Positions 34,773 through 45,910 of a stretch of 64,000 nt of DNA are shown in pieces. Numbering within the stretch: the stretch's first letter is position 1; each line of letters starts with the position of its first letter. The DNA is from Cladobotryum mycophilum (taxonomy: Eukaryota; Ascomycota; Sordariomycetes; Hypocreales; Hypocreaceae). The stretch is taken from positions 4,092,001 through 4,156,000 of the forward strand of contig JAVFKD010000004.1 in the NCBI GenBank assembly GCA_036429605.1. Reading direction: 5' to 3'. The notes below the pieces were generated by a model. The model made no database searches. It had not been told where the DNA came from and saw nothing but the letters and a program-made list of their open reading frames with translations. Made by a program: the position numbers and the translations under genes.

Positions 34773-36618
34773 ATGGATAGAATGTCCAGCTCCAACGTAT
34801 ACGTTCTGGGGGATGATGGAAACTGGAGTGGGTACATTGCACTGGCGTTATTATGCGCATCTTGCTATGCTATCTATCATTTTATTCTCTGGTTCCAAGA
34901 GTACCAGGTGAGAAAACGCTTGAGTCACTTCCCTGTTTTACAGTTACTTAGACCTTATTCTTCGACAGACTGATCTCGTGCTTGCTCGCCGATTCGGCTG
35001 CCAATTACCCCCAGAGCTACCTAATAAATGGCAACTTGGCATTGACAGAATCAAAGAGCTCTGGACTTCAAACGCAAACGGACGGTTACTCTCATTCCTC
35101 TGCGCTGTGGCCAAGGAGTACGAACCGGGCAATAATCTTACAGTTTCTAATGATTGGGCCTCATGCGTATCATGCCATCCATCCAACCAACCTCGAAGCC
35201 GTCCTAGCAACAAACTTCAAATGTGAGCTCAATAGTTGGATATCTATCTAAGTTTAGGGATCGCTGACCGTGAGGTAGATTACGGTTTCGGCAAACGTTC
35301 AGCTTTATTTGCGCCTTTGCTTGGAAATGGTATCTTCACTCAAGAAGGACCCGCTTGGAGGCACAGCAGAGAACTTCTCCGACGACAGTTCGCGCGGGCG
35401 AAATACCAGGACCTTGACAGCTTCTTCGGTGAACATGTGGATAATCTTATCTCCCGCATACCGTCGGTCGGAGTTGTCGAACTGCAACCCCTCTTCTTCA
35501 ATCTCACGATGGACATCGCGACAGAGCTGTTATTTGGGCGCTCAGTCTACAGCTTGAGAGCCAACATTGACCAAGCTACCGAGAATATGGATTTTGCAGA
35601 AAGCTTTAACATAGCTCAGGAAGGACTGGCGAAGAGGTTCCGCATCGTTCCGTTTCACTTTCTCTACAATCCACCAAAGTTCCGGAAAGCGTGCAAGACA
35701 GTTCATCAGTTCGCGGAAAAGTACATTCGCGAACGAGAGTTGTCTGGTGACGGAAAAGCATGGCAATCTGAAAACACCAATTCAAAGTCGTGGTTCTTTG
35801 ACCAAATTGCGGCGGAAGCATCTTCGAAATCGGATCTTCGGGATCAACTGCTTAGCATTCTGTTAGCTGGACGAGATACGACCGCCTGCTGTCTTTCATG
35901 GACCTTGTAAGTGCTTTACCTCTACATAAATTTTCATTGTAATCGGTTCACTGACTGTGACTCGTGAAGTCGCCTTCTTGTTCGCCACCCCGACGTTATG
36001 GCACGTCTTCGCAAAGAAGTGAGATCCATTATGGGAAACTCGACGAGCGCAACGCGAGAGCAACTGCGAAGAATGCCCTTTCTTGCATGTGTGGTCAAAG
36101 AAAGTAGGTAGTCTAAGCAATTGATGAACAATTCTCTGATAGCCACACTGTTAGGCCTCCGACTTTACCCTCCCGTACCCTTGAACAATCGCGAGGCCAT
36201 CAGAACAACCATCTTGCCGACCGGTAGTGGTCCGGAGGGGAATCTGCCCATCCTCGTTCGTAGGGGAGAGGTGGTGGTGTTTTCGTCCTATGTCAACTCC
36301 CGGAAGAAGAACATTTACGGACCCGACGCTGAGGATTTTCGACCTGAGCGATGGGAGACTGGCGAGCTGGCTCATGTTGGGTGGGCATTCTTTCCATTTG
36401 GCGGGGGACCGAGGTCTTGTTTGGGCGAAGACTTTGCTCTGATGGAGGTGTCTTATACAATCGTGAAACTTCTTCAGACATTTTCTGTTATTGGAATGCC
36501 GCAGGGAGAGCATGTAGAACCGGTGGGCACAGAACGTCAGACGTTGACGCTGGTGCTTTCGAGCGCTGATGGCTGTCGGGTTGAGATTGGGGATCATGCA
36601 TCTGTTGATGAGTCTTAG
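34773..36618 (+). pseudogene. Cytochrome P450, CYP52-like, with one frame shift in exon 2
   Basis: Exons 34773-34907, 34969-35222, 35279-35906, 35970-36103 and 36155-36618; introns are 50-63 bp with consistent phases. An N-terminal membrane anchor (about 20-40) is followed by the ALFAPLLGNGIFTQEG phrase of alkane/fatty-acid hydroxylase P450s, AGRDTTA (I helix), ESLR (ExxR, K helix), FRPERW, and heme loop FPFGGGPRSCLGE. All signature residues are present. In exon 2 the frame breaks at about 35138-35143 between KEYEPGNNL and LMIGPHAYH; one base too many (or two missing) explains it, and the total phase then closes exactly. No six-base homopolymer is nearby, unlike most other breaks here. The enzyme would be an ER-bound omega-hydroxylase-like monooxygenase needing a reductase. 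Called a pseudogene cautiously; everything else is intact. Confidence 0.7.
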
Positions 36619-37111
36619 TACTGCTCTGCTGTCATTGTAGATTCTATAAGTACTTGAGATGGCGATTGAGCTCGTTCAAGGACCTGATGAGAATTGGCAT
36701 GATATGTTGTAATATGGTCCGGCCCCTCCGGAGTGTGCCGATAAGAGGAGAGGGGAACGCGGCTTCGCCCACCAGAGGTCCCGATCTGAAGTCCACAATC
36801 CCGACCAAAGCGGCCTTGGGGTACACGAGAAAGGCGAGCTTGGAGTCTTGGGTCGGTGCTTCAACGTCACTCTTACAGTGTTATTCGTCAATTGGTAGAA
36901 CTACCGCAGCGCTAGTTCAAGTTGTAGGCGATGACTTTATCATGAACACGATCTCACCGCAAAAGACTTGATTCGCATAATTGATGTTATCTGCTATTGC
37001 GCTTTGCAACTCTTTATTCATAATTCATACATGTGTGTTGTGTTTCGTCGTCCCATTCGTGGAAAAGACTCGCATTCAATTACTTGTCCCAGGTAATCTA
37101 GCCTCGCCGTC
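36619..37111. other. Intergenic, nothing recognised
   Basis: A frame at 36654-36971 has no domain or signal and was not accepted. Confidence 0.5.
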
Positions 37112-37778
37112 ATGAAGGTCTCCTTGTTCAGCTCAATCGTCGCCTCCGCTCTGGCAGTCGTTAAAGCGTCTGGTCCAGACCTTGACGGGGCCGTCAAGGA
37201 TCTCCAAGATATCACCGCCACAGCGCAAGCCGCCGACAAGTCCGTTTCACCACATCGGGCCCCTTTGCATCCAATTGTCCCTATTGCAAATGTAGGCAAA
37301 GCATACCTCTCTCATTCTTTGCTGGTCGTGGCTGAAATTCGCTGGAAGAAACTCCAATCTAGGATCCGTGACATTGAGCTTCTTCTATCGGATGTCGTTG
37401 ACATCTTTGAGGATACCTTGCCCTCGGATCTAAACGACTCGGACCGACTTAAGTTCTGCATCCCGATCAAAGACGTAAGGAGCCTGCGTCTTTCTCCTCT
37501 TGTATGAAACACTGACCTGTGTAAATTTTTAGGCGATTGCATCACAAAAGACCCTGGTTGAAGATCTCTTCCAATGGTCAGGCATCTTCACTAAATCACA
37601 CATTCCGATTCGAAGTTGCTACGAATCGTGGGCAAGAGCAAATACCAATTTTTTCAATCTGCTTAATGGCATGGGCGTCGATTCATGCGGCTGGAACCAG
37701 GGCGCTTTTTATGGACTTTTAGGCACGCTGAAGGGGCTCATCCATAGCGTTCCTTTAGATGTGGAGGATGAGCTGTAG
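37112..37778 (+). CDS. Small secreted protein, HsbA-like N-terminus
   Basis: Exons 37112-37474 and 37533-37778, with a GTAAGG..TTTTAG intron in phase 0, give 202 aa. The first 19-20 residues (MKVSLFSSIVASALAVVKAS) form a probable secretion signal. The following LDGAVKDLQDITATAQAAD resembles the start of hydrophobic-surface-binding (HsbA/galactomannoprotein) family proteins, but the rest does not match clearly. Three cysteines (KFCIP, RSCYES, DSCGW) lie in the second half. It could be a cell-wall or effector-type protein; I do not claim a function. Confidence 0.5.
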
Positions 37779-38217
37779 GGGGCGTGAGATATGCTGAGAC
37801 AGATGCTTCAGAATAATGACAATACGATTAATGGTTTTCTTGACTGCGACTATGCCTACTCAGACGCTCCATATTCTTATCTCTCCTTGGTTTCACATAA
37901 AAACATTGAATCATCAAGTTTCTCGGTGGTGTTGTAAAGGTATCGTCACAGCCCCTTGAAATCGCACTGTGTGTGGAACGACACTTACCTACCTGGGTAA
38001 TCTAGGTGATGCAAAATGCAACCCCCTCCCCACCTCAGCTCCATCGCACGACTGCATCTCCTGCATCTAGACCCGAGAATCTCTCACCATCCAGAAGAAA
38101 GGCTGGCCATTCGTGTCACGTTACCCGTGTAAACGCTTTTGAGGCACTCATTATTCTGTCCAACACTCTGGTTTCGCTCACTGTCTGAGGAGAATCGTCC
38201 AACACCCGACTTCAATC
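37779..38217. other. Intergenic, nothing recognised
   Basis: 3' flank of the secreted-protein gene and promoter of the next. No supported feature. Confidence 0.5.
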
Positions 38218-39861
38218 ATGGCCAACGAGGATAAAAACTTGCCCTGTGGTGATTGGGTATTTTCAAATGCTAGCAACTGCAGGTAAATTCTTCCTCTACT
38301 ATCCTACATTGAGAGTCATTCTAATGTGATGATTGTTAGTTACGCCAGAGACAGATTCTGGTTCGGGGATGATTATCAGCCAATTGAATCCTTCGTAAAC
38401 AGTACCGTTAATAGCCCTCCAATCCCGATAATTGGCATCGGAACTGTTGTGCTCCCTGTCAAGACGTTACTCTCAACAACAAGCCCTAATTCTCGCGGTA
38501 CTCTACGTCTTGCAAATGTTCTTCATTTGCCAAATGCTGCAGCCAATGTCATTGGTCTCTCTTCCTTGAACGAGTTCGAGGTGTCATCTAGCGGTGGGGA
38601 GACGTTCAATACGGAAGTTTTTGACCCAAGAACCGGAAAGTATGTTGCTTTTTTCGGGAGCAAAACGATAAACTCGAGGCTCGGACCATGTCTTCTAGAG
38701 CTTAGCGAGTACCCCATTGGACCTCGTGTTGCTCATATGCAGCCCGAGCCTGGTGTTTTCACAATTTACTCTGCGACATGGCCTGTGGCTGAGCAGGAAA
38801 AATGGCTTGGACAGCAGCTCAATCACGGGCCGCCCAGAGCAACTGAGAGCAACCCTGAAATGCGTCTCAGCCAGGCAGAAAGTGCATGGCTCCAGAAGCA
38901 CTATCGAGGCGAATATAAATTTCTTCTCGTCCATGGTCTCAGCATTTACAAAGAGGAGGATCGCGAAGAAGGTCGGGCCATTCTTCGGGCCTTCATGGCT
39001 TACGATGAAGCCGAGTCATCCCCCTCGAAACAGCATCACAACGATGAACAGGTATCTATAGCTATTCGTCCTGTCCCGAAGATAGATGAGCTTACAGAGC
39101 AACCTAGTGATGAACACAAGTTGTGGCTGGAGAAACATATCAGAAGAAGGTGGGATGGGAATGTTGCTGATGGCTATTTCACCGGGGAGGAGCTCGGCTA
39201 TCTCAAGCGTGACTGGGGTAACTCTTCGGCCTTCATTTACTCCATTGGTCTCAACTTCTACTGTAAAGAGGATTGTGAAAAGGCCCAGCGGCTGGCTAAA
39301 ACATTGAACAAAGAATACCAAGAAAGTGAATACGTCGAGCACCAAGTCCACGATCGCCTATTCTCACATCATCAACTGTATTACATCAACCGGGGATATG
39401 GAAATTCCGCCCTCTTCATGGAAAGAATGGAGCTTGATATCGATGATAAAGGCGATCGTCGGGAGGCAGAGTCCCTAGCAAAGGAATACTGCGACGACCC
39501 TCTCGACGACGAAGACGAGCACGCCGTTGCCATCGTCATGTCACGATGGAATACCGGTAAAAGCCACAGCGGCCCAAGCAAACTCGCCGATCACTTCTTT
39601 TCCCACGACGAGCTCGACTTTGTGAACAAGTCGTACGGCGATTCGATGACGTTTATGATATGCTTTGGCCTCAAGTATTACAACGGCAAACACTGCAGGA
39701 AGGCGGGCCGCATCGTGTCCTTTTTGATGAGCAGGCCGATCAAGCCCGCAGAGGGAGGGGATGAGGATGACTGGACGGATGAAGAAGAAGTCTCTAGCGA
39801 CGAGATTCCTGTCTCAAAAAAAGCCCCGACTAGGTCGCACGTGGGCAATTTCACGACATGA
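38218..39861 (+). CDS. Retroelement-protease-like domain fused to four ~35-residue repeats
   Basis: Exons 38218-38282 and 38340-39861 (GTAAAT..TTAG, phase 2) give 528 aa. Residues 12-100 read DWVFSNASNCS...FWFGDD...GIGTVVLPVKT...GTLRLANVLHLPN...NVIGLSSL. This is the layout of the Copia-type Pol aspartic-protease region (W..DSGA, then GxGxV.L, then L.NVLHxP...N). The catalytic D-S-G-A is S-N-A-S here (residues 16-19), so protease activity is not expected. The rest lacks integrase or reverse transcriptase. It carries four copies of a repeat starting near 202, 306, 367 and 446, with consensus-like features (ELxYxNRxYGNSxxFM then an aromatic and a basic/acidic helix). The open frame, normal intron and many intact codons suggest a domesticated gene. 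A function is not known to me. Confidence 0.68.
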
Positions 39862-40314
39862 GTTGACAGCCATCCCTAGAGAAATCCAATAACACTAAAT
39901 TGCTCATGTTTTCACGCGGTTGCAATGGCTACTAACAAGAAAAAAGTCGAGATGCAAGAGGCTCTATACATGTGTTTTGTTTAATGCGCTCTACATGGGG
40001 AACAAAAGCAATACTCTTCAACTCCCAACTGTCATCCTCTGACCAGATATTACGGCGCAGCAAGACATGGCGTTAACCATCGCGTTCTAAAGATGGCCAA
40101 TGTTATTTACGTAAGGATGAATCCCTCATCCACAATGATCTCAAATATTCACATGTACATCAAATTCCATGAGTTGGCCATATCATGATGATTTATTAAT
40201 AAACGAAACACCTTACAGAACTCTCACTCGACTCACCCAGGTCCGATTCACACCCCCGCCTAGCATATGCGACATACTAATGTTCATCGACAGAGAAAGC
40301 AGGTCCGAGAGACA
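39862..40314. other. Space between convergent genes
   Basis: 3' flanks of two converging genes. Nothing recognised. Confidence 0.5.
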
Positions 40315-41730
40315 TTACATCTCTTCACCGTTCTTCTCCGGAAGGTTAACTCCATTCTGATTACCTGTCGCCGCCTCAAAAACAGTCGTGATGGTACTGC
40401 CGTCTTTGTTGGTTATAGTCGTCTTGACATTATAGCCCTTTGATATTGCCTGCTGCTGGACGTTACTCCATGAACTCACGTACTGCCAGCCCAGCATAGA
40501 CGTTGCAATGATGCCCGTCATCTTGACCGTGAATTCTGCCAGAATACGTATCAGAGCGAGTCGGTTCTGCGTGAGCCCCGGCAGGAGCATGCGAGCGTTC
40601 GGGTAGGCGGACTCCCATCCCGCAGGCGTGGTCATGGTAATGGCGGTTTCGCTGTTTGCCAATGCAATCAGCTCATTGTGCAGCGCCCTGTGCAAGTTTG
40701 CATCCTCCAACGTCCACTTCAGATGCAACTCGGCGACGTCTTGGCGTATGAGGTGAGTGTAAATCTCCAGCTCGTCCTTGGCCAAATCGTATACCTTGCG
40801 TGTCGTGTACCACAGGCCGGTCTCAAGGCCCACCCAGAAGACGTACGGCTCACCGAGGAATTCTACGGCAGCGCAGTTGGACTTGCTGGGAAGCCCCTGG
40901 CTCTTAATGGCCTTGAGGATGGACTGCTGCCCGTACCATTTGTTGTCTCCGAATTGCGAGTACCAGACGCCGTCCTTGCCGGCACCGGTCCAGAGAAGAA
41001 CGAGTCGGTCGGTGGCCGTGAGTGCGAAGGCGGCAGGACTGGTGTCAACCAACATGCCGTTTCCACCGATCCTCTTCTGAATCGAGACGATGGATGACCA
41101 TGAATTTCCCGAGCGCGTAAAGTACCAAGTTCCATCCTTGCCACTCCCTTGGTAGAAGACATACATGGCTCCATCGAAGACGGCCAAGGCAGGACTGGTC
41201 CCCTGCAAGATTCCAATGCCACCAACAATGCTGCTACAATTCTGCTGCTTCAGCCAGTCATTGTTTCCGTTGGAAGTCGTAAAGTAAATGCCGTCACGTC
41301 CCACGCCGTTCCAAAAGACGTGGAGCTTCCCTTCAAAGGAAGCGACGGCAGGGTTCGTGTGATCCGCTAGAGCCACTCCCTGCCCCGCAAGGACGCCAAT
41401 GTCAAAGATGCCTTCAAAACGCTGACCGTTCCAGACGGTGTACTGGATGCCATCGCGGGTTGCATTGCTCCAGAAGACGTAGAGCTTGTTGTTGTGGACG
41501 ACGGGGCAAGGGCTTGACCCCTTCCTGATGTTGAGGTCCTTGAGATAGGACTTCATGGACTGGCAAAACTCCCAGGCGTTGCCATCATATCTGGTATACC
41601 AGATGCCGTCGTTTCCAGAGCCGTTGTAGAACACCCACAACTTGCTGCCATAAACGACGACCGCTGGGGAAGTCTCGTTCATGATGCTGATTCCAGCGTT
41701 GGAGACGTTTCTTTGAGTTTCTAATGCCAT
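40315..41730 (-). CDS. Six-repeat beta-propeller (lectin-like) protein with helical C-terminal region
   Basis: Uninterrupted 471-aa frame from ATG 41730. Residues about 15-320 contain six tandem repeats of about 50 aa with the pattern TSPA(V/L)..Y..KL(W/Y)VFY.G.G.DG(I/T)WYT...G..W. Examples are SKLWVFYNGSGNDGIWYT, AMYVFYQGSGKDGTWYF and DRLVLLWTGAGKDGVWYS. Each ends in the aromatic strand expected of a propeller blade; such folds are common in sugar-binding lectins of fungi and bacteria (inference, as no sugar site can be assigned). The last 150 residues form a separate, probably helical region (LIRQDVAELHLKWTLEDANL) with a hydrophobic stretch near TGIIATSMLGWQYV. There is no signal peptide, so the product is likely cytoplasmic. 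A defence or recognition role is possible but unproven. Confidence 0.75.
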   Translation of the reverse strand: MALETQRNVSNAGISIMNETSPAVVVYGSKLWVFYNGSGNDGIWYTRYDGNAWEFCQSMKSYLKDLNIRKGSSPCPVVHNNKLYVFWSNATRDGIQYTVWNGQRFEGIFDIGVLAGQGVALADHTNPAVASFEGKLHVFWNGVGRDGIYFTTSNGNNDWLKQQNCSSIVGGIGILQGTSPALAVFDGAMYVFYQGSGKDGTWYFTRSGNSWSSIVSIQKRIGGNGMLVDTSPAAFALTATDRLVLLWTGAGKDGVWYSQFGDNKWYGQQSILKAIKSQGLPSKSNCAAVEFLGEPYVFWVGLETGLWYTTRKVYDLAKDELEIYTHLIRQDVAELHLKWTLEDANLHRALHNELIALANSETAITMTTPAGWESAYPNARMLLPGLTQNRLALIRILAEFTVKMTGIIATSMLGWQYVSSWSNVQQQAISKGYNVKTTITNKDGSTITTVFEAATGNQNGVNLPEKNGEEM

Positions 41731-44158
41731 TTTTGATGGTTAAAGACAAGTGTCTAGATGTATAAACTTTGGAATTGCTCGATAAGAGTGTTGAAGGGGG
41801 TACTTTGTAGCAGTGCAGATGTTGTTAGCGCCGTGATGGAGATGAGCAATCTGGGCCTGGGGCAAAGAAGCAGATTTATATCCCAGACAGCAACGATCCG
41901 GTTCACATCTACAAAACAGTTGGAAACTCAGAGGCGCCCAATAGGTATCTCCGAGAGTGTCCACCGCCATCCAAGGCTGTCATTATTGCTCAGCTCGTGC
42001 GCCTATATCGAGTGCCTCTTACTTACCGTATTGGCCGAACTGTCAATATCCATGGCGGCGTCTATTATCTGGCTTGTCCACAAGTTTAGCTTTGCAAGGT
42101 TCGATGATAGGACCATGAGTCGCGTGCGCAAAGCTTGGTTGGATTGATTGGAGGCGTGGTCAAAAGCCATTGGACGTGTCCCGACGCTCAGTTCTGAGGT
42201 TTGGATTTCCAATATTCGCCATGATCAACGCCATGAAAGGTGTGTTACGAGACTTGATAGTCCTCCGCGAGCAGAGATGCCCGGGGATGGATGTGTGGCG
42301 GAAACTAAAACAGCAATCACAACCGAGACGAGGCTGCGTACATGTGGAGAAATAGACGTCCATGATTCATCACCAGATTGTGACAGATATGGACGAGCAA
42401 AGAACCTAGAAGCTACGGAAACATCAAGGCTCGCTTAGGGCGTTCCAGACGTCCAGAGAAAGACCCAATAACTCATCATCATCATCATCACGAAAGCTGG
42501 CTTGTCAAATGGTCAATAAGACAGCCAATATCACAAGCCGCCACATGCCCACCACGTTGATTCGACCTTGAAATCGCTACCGATTGGTCAGTCATACCCA
42601 TGCAGGAACAACACCTAATAGTTTCCGCGGATCCGTAGATAGCTTCAACATCCTTGTTCTCAGCTGTCAGCCCAGACTACATGTATTTGTGGGGAATCAC
42701 ACACACACACACACGCACGTCAGTCTGTCACCAAAATTTTACATCAGGCTGCAAGGAATTCTGGAGTAATGTTTCCCAAAATGCATATGTGCCCTTATTG
42801 GCCGTCTCGTACATCTCCGTCCACAAAGCTAGCGGCCCGCGACCCCCTATTCCGTAGTTATCAGTGAAGAAGACGGGGACGCCTTCTATGATCTAGAACG
42901 TAGTACCACAACCGCATTCCCAACCATGCGATGCACATGCTGCTCGGCCAGCCTTGCCTCTTGATAGATGTTCCAATAGGTTACATAATGCTATGCTCGT
43001 TACCAACCCACACTCCACACAGCATCGAATGGGCGCCCCAGCCTCAAAATTGAGGCAAGTGAGTCTTGAATTCCGTCAATAGTTCATTCAAATTACTGCT
43101 GCCTTCGATAACATATTCTTACGCCATCAACGGTATATTCCTGCGCACTGCAATGTGATTGTCCAATCAATTCCCGAAACCGAAGCGGCTTTGAATTCTA
43201 CACCATGAACCCCAGCAGCCTGAACCAATGTTGGCGTCACCTAGGCATGAAAAAATCTCGAATATTGAGCCCATATAGCTGATTAGCATGTTTTCTTTCT
43301 TTGCTGATTAGACGCTATAGCTACCATAGAGAGTGACAAGCATCTTAGAGGTTCTCTTTACTGACTAGGTGTCCTGATATTGGTGACATCCATGCATCCA
43401 CCCAAGCAAACAAGGTCAGTCTGTAGATGTCGACTACTATGTGCCTGTTCATCCTCCACGCTTCCTTTGGAGTATTCTAACGAAAACCTGCATTTCTATC
43501 TTGTTTATTATGGTCTTTCTTTTCAGCACCACATCTCAGGTTTACTCTCTCCGCCTTACCCGGGACGTCTCGGTCTGCTGTACTTTCCACCTCGTCTTGT
43601 TGTCCGCTTTCTCGTCTGGCTCCTAGAAAAAAATATGTATACCCTGTCAAACTATATATCTACTCTTGTGCTACATTTCTTTTGACCATCACCAAAAGCT
43701 CCAGCATCATAAAAAACGGTCACCGCCAAGGTAGGTTGAATAGACGGGCCGGCTCATCTTCAACACCATCGCTATAGAAGAACCTTATCATCACTTCACA
43801 ACTGCTCAGCGATTGTATCAATTCAATTTCTTTGGTCAAAGCCGACCTAGTATAAAGAAATATGAACATAAAACTCTTCTCTCACCCGCCTCTTAGGTAG
43901 GTAGAGATGGAGTACAAAAAGAAAAAAAATTAAAAGAGTGACCAAAACTCCTCCCACTTCTTGAAAACATGGTCTCAAAACGAAAAACCCCAAAGTCTAG
44001 CAATTTATCTGATAAAAAAAGGAAAAAAAGAAAACATTGTGTGATGCCATCTGGTGTTCACTCCAGGGCATCCATAAAAACTTGATTTCATATCCTCATT
44101 GCACCTCACGTCAAGATAGCACATCGATCCCTTCTTCTTCTTTCCCAGACTCTTTCAT
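41731..44158. other. Intergenic, 2.4 kb, end of accessory region
   Basis: Contains frames at 41758-42147 and 43380-43685 with no recognisable domain, a short (AC)n repeat at about 42698-42714, and near 43746 a phrase shared with the diverged repeat at 30.8 kb. Poly-A/T stretches occur at 43915-44035. No gene supported. Confidence 0.45.
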
Positions 44159-45058
44159 TTAAACAAAATCATTGACCGCAAGCTGTGCCAACCTGTCCAA
44201 CTTGTCAAGGCCTTGCTTTATTGCCTGGCAGGTATTGTCTACCCTGTCTGGCGCAAAGAGATCAAAGTGGTGGCCAGCGACGTCAATCACCTGCTCAAAC
44301 ATATCTTTGTCATACTCGGCCCAGCCCAGCATTTTGTCTTCTCTGTCCATGTCCAGACTGACGACGCCCCCGCTCACTGTAGGCATGTTTTGTGTGGCAC
44401 GCAGCAAGATTGCCTTTGGGCGTTTGCCATGCAGCTTGCCGGTCCATTCGGGCAACTTCCACTTTGCCACCATTTTTGTGGCTTCAGCCATACAGCGCTG
44501 GGACAGAACTTGGTTGTTTTCCCTGGCTTTGGTTGAGAGGCTTCGTTCTTCTTCAACATCCTCATCCTCGATTTCGTAAAAGTGCTGCCTTGCCTTGTCC
44601 TGTGCGGCGTCAATGTCTTCCCAGGGTATTTCCTTGACCCTGCCTGGAAACATGCTGTCGACCATGAGGATGCCCACCACGCGCACGAGTCGATCCTCGG
44701 CTAGTTGCCTTGCGACTTCCATGCTCAGGAAGCCGCCGAGACTCCAGCCGCCGAGGAGAATATTGATGCTTCCATCGACATTCTTCCTCTTGACTGGGAA
44801 GCTTCTTTTGGCGACGGTCTGCTTGATCCAGGCCGAATAAAGGCGGGCCATTTGGGGCAAGCCCCCATCGAAGACCTGGCCTGTGCGAAAGTAAGGGTTG
44901 TGAATTCCATAGACATAGCGATCAAGAGGGTCCAGGCAGTGATAGGCAAAGGTGGTGCCGCCACCGTCGTGGATGAGAAAGACGGGCGTGGTGTGCGAGG
45001 TTTTGTCCTGGTTGTTCCAGTCCTCGGGCTGGACCATTTCAGGATTTGGGGCGAGCAT
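44159..45058 (-). CDS. Stand-alone thioesterase-domain (alpha/beta hydrolase) protein
   Basis: 299 aa from ATG 45058 (MLAPNPEMVQ); the frame upstream opens only at TTG. PVFLIHDGGGTTFAYHCL forms the first strand and oxyanion region, GGWSLGG carries the nucleophile Ser106, VVGILMVDSMFP is the following strand, and GHHFDLF near the end carries the catalytic His. This is the type I thioesterase fold that ends polyketide and non-ribosomal peptide synthases, here as a separate protein. No synthase gene lies in the window, so a secondary-metabolite link is only possible. A general acyl-CoA or acyl-carrier editing role is equally open. Confidence 0.8.
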   Translation of the reverse strand: MLAPNPEMVQPEDWNNQDKTSHTTPVFLIHDGGGTTFAYHCLDPLDRYVYGIHNPYFRTGQVFDGGLPQMARLYSAWIKQTVAKRSFPVKRKNVDGSINILLGGWSLGGFLSMEVARQLAEDRLVRVVGILMVDSMFPGRVKEIPWEDIDAAQDKARQHFYEIEDEDVEEERSLSTKARENNQVLSQRCMAEATKMVAKWKLPEWTGKLHGKRPKAILLRATQNMPTVSGGVVSLDMDREDKMLGWAEYDKDMFEQVIDVAGHHFDLFAPDRVDNTCQAIKQGLDKLDRLAQLAVNDFV

Positions 45059-45910
45059 TTTGATTGTACCGTCTGCACTTTTTTTTCTTTCTCCTCTTCT
45101 TTTCTCTTCTTCTGTCGGCCGGCAACAGGAAATGCTGGTCTCAGTAGAACTGCCTTTAATGATGCGCAATCTGAGGCGATGAGGCCCTAGTGAGTGAGTG
45201 AGATGGCTAAGTGTATCGGGATGAGTTGGGCGGATGATGAGATGAATTAATATGCACAGAATCTAACCGAAAAGAAAAAAAAGGACAATAGGATTATGAA
45301 TAATAGAGCTTTGGCACGTTTGCTCAAACGTTGTTGGTCCAAGAACTGAAGCTTTGACAATTTTGAGTCTTGGATGATGCAGCTCAAACACCAAAACATG
45401 GACAAGAAATAGGAACCATGGGAATCAACGCGTTTTTGCCAGGCGGTGAACATGGAGAAAAAAATACATGACAAAAAATAGGTAATGGCCTGATAGCGTG
45501 ACACCCTGAGAGACAGCCACATTCATCCTCCTACTAAGAATGATTTGGTCTGTCCGTCTTTGCTTGTCTGTCTGTACTCCGTAGTAATATTCCGTAAGAC
45601 TGATGAGACATACTTGGACATGCATCATGCCCAGTGGCGGCCAAAGCCGACAACGATCTGAGCTAAGACCTTGCCCCAACGAGGAAATGTCACCGGGCAA
45701 GCCCATGCGACAACGTTTAGACCCATACGATTGAAATGTCCAGTATCACGGGGGGAGAGAGTGGCCGTGTGGATTCGGAGCACATCAAGAGTCACGTCGG
45801 TTACCCAGATAATGACTATGCATAGAGTAAATTGTGTTGCTTTTCTTTTCTTTTCTTTTCCTTTCCTTCTTTTTTCATGTCTTCTTTTTATTTTATTTTT
45901 GCTTCGTCTT
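45059..45910. other. Intergenic, nothing recognised
   Basis: Promoter of the thioesterase gene and 3' flank of the next minus-strand gene. T-rich at 45836-45905. Confidence 0.5.

Noticed and set aside
36880..36935. Possible tRNA-like segment (ggtagaactaccgc...gttcaag)
   Set aside because: A B-box-like phrase is visible but no acceptor stem or complete cloverleaf could be folded by hand.
41758..42147. 129-aa plus-strand frame divergent from the propeller gene
   Set aside because: Begins 28 bp from the propeller ATG, so it overlaps that gene's promoter; no recognisable content.
43380..43685. 101-aa frame with hydrophobic segments
   Set aside because: Aromatic-rich translation of T-rich DNA, not supported by any conserved motif.
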